From Succinimonas sp045124755 (GTDB taxonomy: Bacteria; Pseudomonadota; Gammaproteobacteria; Enterobacterales; Succinivibrionaceae): a stretch of 64,000 nucleotides of DNA. The position numbers and the translations under genes were made by a program. Below, one piece after another: positions 39,006 to 47,621 of this stretch (the first letter of the stretch is position 1; each line of letters opens with the position of its first letter). The stretch lies in the NCBI RefSeq assembly GCF_045124755.1, contig NZ_JBGVMK010000063.1, one strand, 5' to 3'. Below the pieces are notes generated by a model. That model made no database searches. It had not been told where the DNA came from and worked only from the letters and a program-made list of their open reading frames with translations.

Positions 39006-39097
39006 GCCGGAGCATTTCAGAGGTTCAGTTTTACCGGATGGTTTGCTGAAGGCCGTTAATTTTAAGTTTTTTAGCTAGATAAAGTAAGGAAACAGGT

Positions 39098-40234
39098 ATG
39101 GCAGCTAAAGAAAAGGACGAAGAGAAGAACAGTAAGGCAAAGGCACTTCAGGCTGCGATGGATCAGATTGAAAAGCAGTTTGGCAAGGGCGCGATCATGC
39201 TTCTGGGCGAGAACAAGCACATGAGCGACATCGAAGCGATTTCCACCGGCTCTCTTTCTCTTGACATCGCTCTGGGCATCGGCGGTCTTCCTCTGGGAAG
39301 AATCGTGGAGATTTACGGACCGGAATCCTCCGGCAAGACCACTCTCACTCTTGAGGTGATTGCCCAGGCTCAGAAGAAGGGCAAGACCTGCGCCTTCATT
39401 GATGCCGAGCACGCTCTGGATCCGGTATATGCCGCCCGTCTGGGAGTGGATGTGAATTCTCTTCTGGTGTCGCAGCCCGATACCGGCGAGCAGGCGCTGG
39501 AAATCTGCGACATGCTGGTAAGATCCGGCGGCGTGGATGTGATTGTGGTGGATTCGGTAGCCGCGCTGGTGCCCAAGGCCGAGATCGAGGGCGATATGGG
39601 GGAATCCCATGTCGGTCTCCAGGCCCGGCTCATGTCCCAGGCGCTCCGCAAGCTCACCGGGAATCTGCAGCAGGCCAACTGCATGTGCATCTTCATTAAC
39701 CAGCTCCGCATGAAGATCGGGGTGATGTTCGGCAATCCGGAAACCACCACCGGCGGCAATGCTCTCAAGTACTATGCCTCCGTGCGTCTGGACATCAGAA
39801 AGGGTACGCCCATCAAGACCAAGGACGGCGATGTTCTGGGGAATGAAACCAAGGTTAAGGTGGTTAAGAACAAGGTAGCCCCTCCCTTCAAGGCAGCCGA
39901 ATTCCAGATCCTTTACAACAAGGGCATCAGCAAGGGCAGCGAAATTGTGGATCTGGGCGTTAAGATCAAGGCCATTGTCAAGTCCGGCGCCTGGTTCTCC
40001 TACAACGGCGAAAAGATCGGTCAGGGCAAGAGCAATGTTATTGATTATCTGGCAGAGCATCCTGAGGTCAGCGATGAAATCGAGGCCAAGATCCGGGAGT
40101 TCTACAGCAACAAGGATGATTACAATGCCACTGCCGATGTGGGGGGCGAGGTATTCTCCGAGGACGGATCCGGGCCTGATGACATCGAGGTGGCTCCGGA
40201 GTTTGAAAAGGTGGAAATTCCCGAGGATCTGTAA
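39098..40234 (+). CDS. recA: Recombinase RecA
   Basis: Strand-exchange ATPase for homologous recombination and SOS coprotease. 378 residues. Walker A GPESSGKTTL (about 67-76), Walker B VIVVDSVAALVPKAE, the DNA-binding loop segments GDMGESHVGLQARLMS and INQLRMKIGVMFGNPETTTGGNALKYY, and an acidic C-terminal tail (EDGSGPDDIEVAPEFEKVEIPEDL), longer than in E. coli. Ribosome site AAGGA before ATG. recX follows after a terminator-like hairpin, as in other gammaproteobacteria. Confidence 0.98.
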   Translation: MAAKEKDEEKNSKAKALQAAMDQIEKQFGKGAIMLLGENKHMSDIEAISTGSLSLDIALGIGGLPLGRIVEIYGPESSGKTTLTLEVIAQAQKKGKTCAFIDAEHALDPVYAARLGVDVNSLLVSQPDTGEQALEICDMLVRSGGVDVIVVDSVAALVPKAEIEGDMGESHVGLQARLMSQALRKLTGNLQQANCMCIFINQLRMKIGVMFGNPETTTGGNALKYYASVRLDIRKGTPIKTKDGDVLGNETKVKVVKNKVAPPFKAAEFQILYNKGISKGSEIVDLGVKIKAIVKSGAWFSYNGEKIGQGKSNVIDYLAEHPEVSDEIEAKIREFYSNKDDYNATADVGGEVFSEDGSGPDDIEVAPEFEKVEIPEDL

Positions 40235-40274
40235 TCAAGGTCAGGATTTTACGGGGTAATACCGGAAAACGCAG

Positions 40275-40302
40275 GGCATCAGAATTCGTTCTGGTGCCTT
40301 TT
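40275..40302 (+). terminator. Hairpin terminator between recA and recX
   Basis: A 10-bp stem (GGCATCAGAA/TTCTGGTGCC, one G-U) closed by a UUCG tetraloop and followed by TTTTCC. In this position it would reduce recX relative to recA by partial termination. Confidence 0.7.
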
Positions 40303-40364
40303 CCGTATCCGGATCGTGATAAAAAGCGAAAAAGCGGGTTTTTCCGGTCAATGAGGGAGGTTGT

Positions 40365-40889
40365 ATGACAGATGCCGCTTATGACAAGGATATTGATAAC
40401 GGACCTGATAACGGCAATGACGCCGCTTTAAAGAGATCCATGTATGCCGCGGCCGTTAACATGCTGGCTCTCCGGGAGCATTCGGAAAAGGAGCTCCGGG
40501 ACAAGCTTATCAGGAAATTTGCCAATCGCGCGGCTTTGGATGAGGTGATTTCAAGGCTTATTGCCCAGGGGTATCTCTCCGACAGCCGCTTTGCGGAAAC
40601 GGCCGTGCGGCACTATGCCGGGAAGGGCTACGGCCCCGGGCGGATCCGGATGGAGCTTCGGAAACGGGGGGTTAACCCGGAGGAGCAGGAGGCCGTTCAG
40701 AATCTCAGTGCGGATGATTTTATCGCCCGGGCCCGGGATCTCGCCGCGCGGAAATACGGCAGCATTGCGGAGATGGATTTTAAGCAGAAAAGAAGGGCCC
40801 TGGCCTTTCTGGCCCGCCGGGGGTTTTCCGGAGAACAGTGCCTCCGGGCGCTCAGCATGTCAGACGAGGATTTCGGGGCAGATATGTAA
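40365..40889 (+). CDS. recX: RecA regulator RecX
   Basis: RecX binds RecA filaments and limits their growth. 174 residues, all helical, with the three-helix repeats of the family: ALREHSEKELRDKLIRKF, VISRLIAQGYLSDSRFAE, and KGYGPGRIRMELRKRGVN. An acidic N-terminal extension of about 20 residues precedes these. A GGGAGG site lies before the ATG. It is the second gene of the recA unit. Confidence 0.92.
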   Translation: MTDAAYDKDIDNGPDNGNDAALKRSMYAAAVNMLALREHSEKELRDKLIRKFANRAALDEVISRLIAQGYLSDSRFAETAVRHYAGKGYGPGRIRMELRKRGVNPEEQEAVQNLSADDFIARARDLAARKYGSIAEMDFKQKRRALAFLARRGFSGEQCLRALSMSDEDFGADM

Positions 40890-41046
40890 CGGGCTTTTAT
40901 TGTGCTCCTTACTATAATTTGCCCCCTCATAATGCTATAATTTCAGGGATTTTTTCGGGAGCCCAAGGGTTTCCGAAGCCGTGCCTTTCGCCGGGGACAG
41001 GTCTGTTCCGGGCGGGGGCGACGATATATTGATAAAGGTTTTTTGT

Positions 41047-43677
41047 ATGTACATGACAACCTCTGAGATACGCTCCGCGTTTCTCGATTATTTCCGGTCG
41101 CAGGGACATGAGGCAGTGCGTTCCAGCTCTCTGGTGCCGGTGAACGATCCGACACTGCTGTTCACCAATGCCGGCATGAATCAGTTCAAGGATGTTTTTC
41201 TGGGCAAGGAGACCCGCAGCTACAAGAGAGCCACTACCGCGCAGCGCTGTGTCAGAGCCGGCGGCAAGCATAACGATCTTGACAATGTGGGCTATACCGC
41301 CCGGCATCATACCTTTTTTGAAATGCTGGGAAATTTCAGCTTCGGCGATTACTTCAAAAAAGATGCCATTCATTTTGCCTGGGGCTTTCTTACCGGAAAG
41401 CTGGGGCTGCCTCCGGAAAAACTGACGGTTACCGTTTATGAGACCGATCAGGAGGCCTATGATATCTGGAACAAGGAAATAGGCATTCCGGCGGAGCGCA
41501 TTGTCCGCATCGGCGACAACAAGGGCGCTCCCTATGCTTCCGACAATTTCTGGCAGATGGGGGATACCGGTCCCTGCGGCCCCTGCTCCGAAATTTTCTA
41601 CGACCACGGCGCCGACATCTGGGGCGGCCCTCCGGGATCCGCCGAGGAGGACGGAGATCGTTTTATCGAGATCTGGAATATTGTGTTCATGCAGTTCAAC
41701 CGCAAGTCTGACGGCACCTTTGAGCCTCTGCCGCATCCTTCGGTGGATACCGGCATGGGACTGGAGCGCATTGCCGCGGTGATGCAGGGGGTGCATTCCA
41801 ACTACGATATCGATCTGTTCCGGGATCTGATTGCCGCTGCGGCTGAAACCCTTAAGGTGTCCGACCTTTCCAATAAGTCCCTCCGGGTCATTGCCGATCA
41901 CATCCGTTCCTGCTCCTTCCTGATCAGCGACGGGGTGATTCCCTCCAACGAAGGCCGGGGCTATGTGCTCCGCCGCATTATCAGAAGAGCGGTGCGCCAC
42001 GGCAGGCTTTTAGGAGCCCAGGAGGTGTTCTTCTGCAAGCTGGTGTCCAGTCTGGTGAAGCTCATGGGGGATGCCTATCCGGAGCTCCGGGATTCTCAGG
42101 CTCATATCGAGAAGATTCTGAGAAAGGAAGAAGAGCAGTTTTTGCGCACTCTTGACCGCGGTCTTGAGCTTCTTTCCGGAGAACTCCAGAAGCTCGGGGA
42201 CAGCAAAGTTGTGCCCGGCGAGGTGGTGTTCCGTCTTTACGACACCTACGGCTTCCCGGTGGATCTCACCCAGGACGTGGTGCGGGATAACGGCTACACG
42301 GTGGATCTTGCCGGCTTTGATGCCGAGATGGCCAAGCAGCGGGAGAGAGCCAAGGCCGCTTCCAATTTCGCCGTGGACTATAACCGCGAGCTCAGAGTGG
42401 CGGGAACCACGGAATTTACCGGCTATGACCATCTTGAAGAAGAAGCTGAAATTGTCAGTATCTTCAAGGGACTGGAAAGCGTTACCTCCGTGGCAACCGA
42501 TGAAGAAGCCGTGATTGTTCTTGATAAAACCCCGTTCTATGCCGAAAGAGGCGGTCAGGTGGGCGATACCGGTCTTATTCTCGGGGGAGATAATTTTGAG
42601 TTCCAGGTTACCGATACCAGACGTGCCGGAAATGCGGTGATTCACGTGGGCAAGGTGCTTTTAGGCGAGTTTTCCGTCGGAGATCATGTCCGGGCCCAGG
42701 TGGCTGTTCAGGCCAGAAGCAGCATTGCCCGTCATCACAGCGCTACCCATCTTCTCCAGTCCGCTCTTCGAGAGGTGCTGGGAGATCACGTGGCTCAGAA
42801 GGGCTCCTACGTATCCGGAGACCGGCTCCGTTTTGACTTCTCCCACGGAGAGGCCGTGACCGCCGAGGAGCTCCGTCAGGTTGAAGCTCTGGTTAACGGG
42901 TATATCATGGCCGATCTTCCGGTGGTTACCGAGGTGATGGATCTGGAGGCTGCCAAAGCCACCGGAGCCATGGCTCTCTTTAACGAGAAGTATGAGGGCC
43001 GGGTTCGGGTGGTTTCCATGGGAGATGTCTCCCGGGAACTCTGCGGCGGCACCCATGTGGCCCGCACCGGCAATATCGGCTTCTTCAAGGTGATCTCCGA
43101 CAGCGGCATTGCTGCCGGCGTGCGGAGAATCGAAGCTATGACCGGTTTTGCGGCTCTTGATTATGCCAACAGTCTGAATAGCGAGCTGGAAAAGAGCGCC
43201 TCTCTTCTCAGAAGCGAGACCTTCGGCGTTTACGACAAGGTTTCCGCGCTGGAGCAGCATGCCAAAGATCTGGAGCGGCAGAATACCCGGCTTAAGGAGC
43301 AGCTGGCTCTGGCTGAGGCCAAGGGACTCCTGGGCTCCGTGGTCTCCGTTAACGGAGTTAAGACTCTGGTGGCCACTCTGGACGGGGTAGCGGTTCCGGA
43401 GCTCCGTATTGTCATGGACGATCTCAGAAACCGTCTCTCCAGCGGGGTCATCCTCCTGGCCTCCGTTAACGATGGCCGCATCTCCTTCATTGCCGGGGTT
43501 ACCAAGGATCTGGTGTCCCGGATCAAGGCCGGAGAACTGGTGAAGTTTGTGGCAGCTCAGGCAGGCGGCAAGGGCGGCGGCAAGCCGGATATGGCGCAGG
43601 GCGGCGGCACGGATGTGGCCAAGCTGCCCCAGGCCATGAACAGCGTGGCCGGCTGGCTGGAGGAGCATCTGGGCTAA
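41047..43677 (+). CDS. alaS: Alanine--tRNA ligase
   Basis: Charges tRNA-Ala and clears mischarged Ser/Gly. 876 residues. The class II core begins EIRSAFLDYFRSQGHEAV with RCVRAGGKHNDLDNVG; the editing domain has the zinc motifs HHSATHLLQ and CGGTHVARTGNIG; a coiled coil (about 735-765) and a Gly-rich C-terminal domain (GGKGGGKPDMAQGGG) complete it. I place the start at ATG 41047 (MYMTTSEIR; AAAGG lies 9 nt before), not the GTG at 40981, because family members begin here. csrA and tRNA genes follow nearby. Confidence 0.96.
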   Translation: MYMTTSEIRSAFLDYFRSQGHEAVRSSSLVPVNDPTLLFTNAGMNQFKDVFLGKETRSYKRATTAQRCVRAGGKHNDLDNVGYTARHHTFFEMLGNFSFGDYFKKDAIHFAWGFLTGKLGLPPEKLTVTVYETDQEAYDIWNKEIGIPAERIVRIGDNKGAPYASDNFWQMGDTGPCGPCSEIFYDHGADIWGGPPGSAEEDGDRFIEIWNIVFMQFNRKSDGTFEPLPHPSVDTGMGLERIAAVMQGVHSNYDIDLFRDLIAAAAETLKVSDLSNKSLRVIADHIRSCSFLISDGVIPSNEGRGYVLRRIIRRAVRHGRLLGAQEVFFCKLVSSLVKLMGDAYPELRDSQAHIEKILRKEEEQFLRTLDRGLELLSGELQKLGDSKVVPGEVVFRLYDTYGFPVDLTQDVVRDNGYTVDLAGFDAEMAKQRERAKAASNFAVDYNRELRVAGTTEFTGYDHLEEEAEIVSIFKGLESVTSVATDEEAVIVLDKTPFYAERGGQVGDTGLILGGDNFEFQVTDTRRAGNAVIHVGKVLLGEFSVGDHVRAQVAVQARSSIARHHSATHLLQSALREVLGDHVAQKGSYVSGDRLRFDFSHGEAVTAEELRQVEALVNGYIMADLPVVTEVMDLEAAKATGAMALFNEKYEGRVRVVSMGDVSRELCGGTHVARTGNIGFFKVISDSGIAAGVRRIEAMTGFAALDYANSLNSELEKSASLLRSETFGVYDKVSALEQHAKDLERQNTRLKEQLALAEAKGLLGSVVSVNGVKTLVATLDGVAVPELRIVMDDLRNRLSSGVILLASVNDGRISFIAGVTKDLVSRIKAGELVKFVAAQAGGKGGGKPDMAQGGGTDVAKLPQAMNSVAGWLEEHLG

Positions 43678-43713
43678 CTTCGCGCTCCCCTGCTCATGAG
43701 CTTATAAAAAGAA

Positions 43714-43739
43714 AAGGCCTCCGGTGTTCCGGGGGCCTT
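43714..43739. terminator. Terminator between alaS and the convergent zinc-ribbon gene
   Basis: An 11-bp stem AAGGCCTCCGG (43714-43724)/CCGGGGGCCTT (43729-43739), TGTT loop, preceded by an A run (43707-43715) that makes it work for the minus strand as well. Confidence 0.75.
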
Positions 43740-43788
43740 GTGATTTTCAGGGAGCGCGTAACTCATGCCTCTCTGGCGTTAACCTGTT

Positions 43789-44355
43789 TTACCGGCCGGA
43801 GTGTCCGCACAGATCCTCCGAGAAGCAGGAAGACTTTTCCGGAACCATCTGCCAGCTGATTCTCCCGGAGTTTTTGTCCGGAACCGGCTGAATGGTGAAG
43901 GTGGCTCCCCGGAGCCCGTTCCCGTCGATAGCCTTGGCGGTAATAACCCCTTTATTTACGGTAATGTTTGCCACGTATTTGGTGGCATAGTCGCTTTTGG
44001 CGCCGATTCTCCAGTTGTTCCCTTTCATGCTGTTATTGCATTGACTGAAGTCTTTGGTCTCAAGGAAGCAGAGCTCAACCTGCCTCCTTACTCCGTCTGC
44101 TGCAGAGGTAACCTCGGTAAACCGGGCCATGGCCATATATTTGGCATAAGCAGGGAGGGCAATGGCGGCGACAATGCCGATTACCGCAATGGCGATAAAT
44201 CCCAGCACGCCAACGACAATGCCGACGATGAGACAGGTGGAAGACTTCTTAGAGGTTGCGGGTTTGTTCCGGGACGGCTGCGGAGTCTGATTGGCGCCGC
44301 AGAAGGGACAGAAATTGTCCGTGCCGATTTCCTTGCCGCAATTATTGCATAGCAT
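43789..44355 (-). CDS. Zinc-ribbon membrane protein with a pilin-like C-terminal part
   Basis: 188 residues. The N terminus is a zinc ribbon (CNNCGKEIGTDNFCPFCG, about 3-20), followed by a Lys/Ser/Pro linker, one membrane segment (about 42-70), and then a stretch like mature type IV pilins: AAIALPAYAKYMAMARFTEVTSAADGVRRQVE. Pilin-like features go on with a Cys pair (ELCFLETKDFSQC). No prepilin peptidase site precedes the hydrophobic helix; the ribbon replaces it. It might therefore be a membrane-anchored sensor or a shell of the pilin fold, not a filament subunit. ATG 44355 is chosen for the AAGGAG 9 nt before it. Confidence 0.75.
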   Translation of the reverse strand: MLCNNCGKEIGTDNFCPFCGANQTPQPSRNKPATSKKSSTCLIVGIVVGVLGFIAIAVIGIVAAIALPAYAKYMAMARFTEVTSAADGVRRQVELCFLETKDFSQCNNSMKGNNWRIGAKSDYATKYVANITVNKGVITAKAIDGNGLRGATFTIQPVPDKNSGRISWQMVPEKSSCFSEDLCGHSGR

Positions 44356-44581
44356 AGCTTTATTCTCCTTGATGTTTGCCCCTTGATGTTCGGCGGGGCG
44401 CTTTCGATATTCCATAATAGCAGATTTAGATTTAGAGTATCGTGATGTGATGGAATTGTTTTTTACTTTTCTGATAAAAGCAGATATTATTTGTTATTAC
44501 CGGAGCGAATGTTTTTTGAGCAGCCGAGTTCCGGAGTCCGGAGCATCCGATTTAATGCTCTTGTTTTGGCGGAGTTGAAAT

Positions 44582-44800
44582 ATGCTGATTCTGACAAGAA
44601 GACAGGGAGAATCCATCATTGTCGGGGACAATGTCAGGATTACCGTGATTTCCGTTAAGGGAAATCAGGTGCGCATTGGCGTGGAAGCTCCGCGCAGCGT
44701 CTCCGTGCAGCGTCAGGAAATCGCCGGCAAAAAGGATCCGGCTCTGGATGGCGATTCTGGAAAAGTTCCGGAAAAGCCTCAGGATGCGGCCGGGGATTAA
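44582..44800 (+). CDS. csrA: Carbon storage regulator CsrA
   Basis: Post-transcriptional regulator that binds GGA motifs in mRNA leaders. 72 residues: the canonical core MLILTRRQGESIIVGDNVRI, VKGNQVRIGVEAPRSVSVQRQEI with the RNA-binding Arg near 44, then a tail of about 20 acidic and Pro residues longer than the E. coli protein. Position after alaS and before tRNA-Ser/Arg is the conserved gammaproteobacterial order. The intergenic gap before it is AT-rich. Confidence 0.96.
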   Translation: MLILTRRQGESIIVGDNVRITVISVKGNQVRIGVEAPRSVSVQRQEIAGKKDPALDGDSGKVPEKPQDAAGD

Positions 44801-44886
44801 ATTATTTCCGCGGGCTGTGGCAGTAATTGTGGTATTATTGGCACGGCTGTTGTTTTTTTGTTATTGACTACATTTAAGGATGACAT

Positions 44887-45273
44887 ATGAAAAAGTTACT
44901 TGTTGCAGCTGTTGCCCTGACTCTGTCAGCTTCTGCCTTTGCAGACTGGGAAGTTGTTGAGCAGAATGACAATTCCATCACCTTTGCTGAAAAGTCAGCT
45001 GGCGTAGCCATGAACGTAACTGCTGCCGGCAAGTCTGGCTCAGCCCCCATCAAGGATGTTGCCGAGGCTGCTGCCAAGGATCTGGGCTGCGGTGATGTTT
45101 CTGAGTCCACCATCGGCCAGTATCCGGCATACCATCTGGCCAGCTGCCCTGATGACGTGCAGGTATTCGTTGTAGATGACGGCAAGGACATTGTTGCCAT
45201 TTCCGGCAAGTGCTCCTCCGCTGAGGCCTGCGCTACTGTAGATACCCTGCTGGACAAGATTGTTAACGAATAA
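44887..45273 (+). CDS. Small exported protein of unknown function
   Basis: 128 residues with a clear signal peptide (MKKLLVAAVALTLSASAFA, cut after AFA near 19). The mature part has four Cys (LGCGD, SCPDD, GKCSS, EACAT), enough for two disulfides. It is acidic and ends with a helix VDTLLDKIVNE. Ribosome site AAGGATG lies just before ATG. Codon use is biased as in well-expressed genes. It lies between csrA and the tRNA genes, and has its own terminator. I recognise no family. Confidence 0.8.
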   Translation: MKKLLVAAVALTLSASAFADWEVVEQNDNSITFAEKSAGVAMNVTAAGKSGSAPIKDVAEAAAKDLGCGDVSESTIGQYPAYHLASCPDDVQVFVVDDGKDIVAISGKCSSAEACATVDTLLDKIVNE

Positions 45274-45342
45274 TTGCTGATCCCCGGCTCCGGGGGAGAC
45301 CCCCGCAGACCTGAAGGCTGATAGAGGCCGGATCTAAGAATA

Positions 45343-45375
45343 AAGGCGCAACCGGAACATGGCGGCGCCTTTTTT
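45343..45375 (+). terminator. Terminator after the small exported protein
   Basis: AAGGCGC (45343-45349) pairs with GCGCCTT (45365-45371) over a 15-nt loop, with a T run. Confidence 0.75.
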
Positions 45376-45504
45376 ATGCCTTGCTTTTTCCGCCTGCCTG
45401 CTGCCGATGGTGCTTTCTCTGCCCGCGGACTGGTCAGAAAATGAGCGAATTACGGCATCTCCCGGGGAAAAAAGGGTTAATTTGGATTTTTTTGGGCTTT
45501 GCTA

Positions 45505-45532
45505 TTGACAGATATTTATTATTAAGTAAAAT
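45505..45532 (+). promoter_or_regulatory. Promoter of the tRNA-Ser/Arg/Arg operon
   Basis: Consensus TTGACA (45505-45510), 16 nt, TAAAAT (45527-45532), followed by a GC-rich discriminator (GCCCCGC), as in stringently controlled stable RNA promoters. Confidence 0.75.
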
Positions 45533-45558
45533 TAGCCCCGCAACGAGCAATTAGTTGC

Positions 45559-45649
45559 GGTGTGATGACCGAGAGGCCGAAGGTGCTCCCCTGCTAAGGG
45601 AGTATGCCCCAAAAGGGCATCAAGGGTTCGAATCCCTTTCACACCGCCA
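45559..45649 (+). tRNA. tRNA-Ser (anticodon GCU)
   Basis: Acceptor GGTGTGA pairs with TCACACC; discriminator G and encoded CCA at 45647-45649. The anticodon stem-loop CTCCCCTGCTAAGGGAG gives GCU. A long variable arm (ATGCCCCAAAAGGGCAT) is typical of tRNA-Ser. The T arm is AGGGTTCGAATCCCT. First of three tRNA genes in one unit. Confidence 0.96.
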
Positions 45650-45659
45650 GCTCGTCAGC

Positions 45660-45736
45660 GCACCCTTAGCTCAACTGGATAGAGTACTCGGCTACGAACC
45701 GAGCGGTTGAAGGTTCGAGTCCTTCAGGGTGCGCCA
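45660..45736 (+). tRNA. tRNA-Arg (anticodon ACG)
   Basis: 77 nt with encoded CCA. Acceptor GCACCCT/AGGGTGC, anticodon loop CTACGAA in TCGGCTACGAACCGA, T arm AAGGTTCGAGTCCTT. The A34 is presumably changed to inosine by TadA. It follows tRNA-Ser by 10 nt. Confidence 0.96.
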
Positions 45737-45752
45737 GTGCGTTTCTGTTCCT

Positions 45753-45829
45753 GCACCCTTAGCTCAATTGGATAGAGTACTCGGCTACGAACCGAGCGGT
45801 TGAAGGTTCGAGTCCTTCAGGGTGCGCCA
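45753..45829 (+). tRNA. tRNA-Arg (anticodon ACG), second copy
   Basis: Identical to the copy at 45660-45736 except one D-arm base (T45768 for C45675). 77 nt with encoded CCA, 16 nt after the first copy. This matches the argVYZQ-type repeats found after csrA in enterics. Confidence 0.96.
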
Positions 45830-46009
45830 CTCCTTTCTGCATCGTTCTTGCTTTTCCCATTACGCATCTCATCCTTTGGTTTTGTCAGGCAATGCCTTTT
45901 CCGCTGAGTGTCATGCTCCGCATCTCCGGTACTGCGATCTGTTTATTCCAGACCGTTTTTTATATAATTGGCAGGACTGCCGCAGCATCATATTCTCCGG
46001 AGATTAATC

Positions 46010-47494
46010 ATGGTTGATGTGCTTGATTATGCAAAGAAGAGTTTAAGCGCCCCGGAGGGAGGTTCCGCAGGGAGCAGCGCCAAAGCCAGAAAACCCCGCA
46101 AGGAGGACACGGAACGCACAACGCCTTATTCCTTTGAAGCTGAAAAGGCCTTTCTGGGCAGTATTCTCATTAACCCCGCAAAACTTGATGCGGCTTCCGG
46201 CGTGTTAAGCGCCGAGGATTTCTACGATCCCAGACATCAGCTTATTTACAAGGCCATGCTGAGTCTGGACAACAATAACCGCGTTATTGATACCATCTCG
46301 CTGCAGGAAGCTCTGGAAAACTCTCAGACCCTGGAGAAGGCCGGCGGTCAGGCCTATCTTCTGCAGCTTTATCAGGCCGTTCCCGACACCATCGATGCCG
46401 TGGCTTATGCCCATACCATTGTGAATAAGTCCCGGGCCAGAATGCTTCTCAAAGCCTGCGAGGAAATCCAAGAGGATGTGTATGTGCCCCGGGGCCGCTC
46501 CATCGGGGATATTCTCAATGCCGCGGAGCAGAAGATTTTTCAGATCTCGGAGACTTCCCTGCATAAGGGCGGGGGGCCGGTTTCCATTACCCGGGTAACC
46601 ATGGATCTTCTGGAAACTCTCCGGGAGAATCAGAAAAACAATCTGGCGGGGATTACCGGAATCTCTACCGGCTACAAGTTTCTGGATCAGTATCTTTCCG
46701 GGTTTCATAAAAGCGATCTTATTGTTATCGGAGCCCGTCCCGGCGTCGGCAAAACCACCTTCGGCATGAATCTGGTGCAGAACGTGGCCATGAATCCGGA
46801 GGTGCATTTTCCGGTGCTGGTTTTTTCTCTGGAAATGCCCGCCGACCAGATTGCCGCAAGGCTTCTGGCCGCCATGGCTCACGTGGATCAGACCAAAATC
46901 CGCAACTCCAACCTTGATGATGATGACTGGGTTAATCTTATCGGGGTGGGACAAACCCTTCTCAAGGAGCGGCCTGACTGCATTTACATTGATGACACCC
47001 AGGGACTCACCCCGGCCGATATTCGTTCCCGGGCCCGCAGACTGAAGCAGGAAAAGGGCGGCATCAGCATGATTATGGTGGATTACCTGCAGTATATGCA
47101 TATTCCCGGATATGATGCCAATTCCCGCACCCAGGAGGTGGCGGAATGCTCCAAGAGCCTGAAGATGCTGGCCCGGGAGCTGGACGTGCCGGTGATTGCC
47201 ATGGCTCAGGTTAACCGCGGCGTAACCGGGCGCAAGGACAAGCGGCCGGGGAATGCCGACCTCCGGGAATCCGGCGCCATTGAACAGGATGCGGATGTGA
47301 TTATGTTCATTCACCGGCCGGAAATGGATGATGACAAGAAGGATGATCCTTCCCAGATCGGCAAGGCGGAAATTATTATCGGAAAGCAGAGAAACGGTCC
47401 CGTGGGCATAGTGCCCATGGTGTTCCTGCATGAGTATTCCCGGTTTGAAACCGTGGAATTCAGCGGGGGACCGGAGCCTCCTCCCGGGGTTTAA
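46010..47494 (+). CDS. dnaB: Replicative DNA helicase
   Basis: The hexameric helicase of the replication fork. 494 residues: a Ser/Lys/Arg-rich N-terminal extension (about 1-42) not present in all homologues, an N-terminal helical domain (SFEAEKAFLGSILINP), a linker, and the RecA-like domain with Walker A GARPGVGKTTFGMN (about 255), Walker B MIMVDYLQYM, and the SGAIEQDADVIMFIHR region near the end. ATG 46010 has GGAG 8 nt before it. alr follows, as in E. coli. Confidence 0.96.
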   Translation: MVDVLDYAKKSLSAPEGGSAGSSAKARKPRKEDTERTTPYSFEAEKAFLGSILINPAKLDAASGVLSAEDFYDPRHQLIYKAMLSLDNNNRVIDTISLQEALENSQTLEKAGGQAYLLQLYQAVPDTIDAVAYAHTIVNKSRARMLLKACEEIQEDVYVPRGRSIGDILNAAEQKIFQISETSLHKGGGPVSITRVTMDLLETLRENQKNNLAGITGISTGYKFLDQYLSGFHKSDLIVIGARPGVGKTTFGMNLVQNVAMNPEVHFPVLVFSLEMPADQIAARLLAAMAHVDQTKIRNSNLDDDDWVNLIGVGQTLLKERPDCIYIDDTQGLTPADIRSRARRLKQEKGGISMIMVDYLQYMHIPGYDANSRTQEVAECSKSLKMLARELDVPVIAMAQVNRGVTGRKDKRPGNADLRESGAIEQDADVIMFIHRPEMDDDKKDDPSQIGKAEIIIGKQRNGPVGIVPMVFLHEYSRFETVEFSGGPEPPPGV

Positions 47495-47621
47495 AGAGTT
47501 TTCCGGGGATGATGCCGCTCCTGCCGGGGGCAGGCAGACGAGATAATGCGGGATTGCTCGCGGGCAGATGGTCAATTACCAAACAGGCGTTTCAGAAGCG
47601 CTGAGAACTGAGGATTTATAG

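Noticed and set aside
46205..47575. 456-codon minus-strand frame opposite dnaB
   Set aside because: Antisense shadow of a conserved gene.
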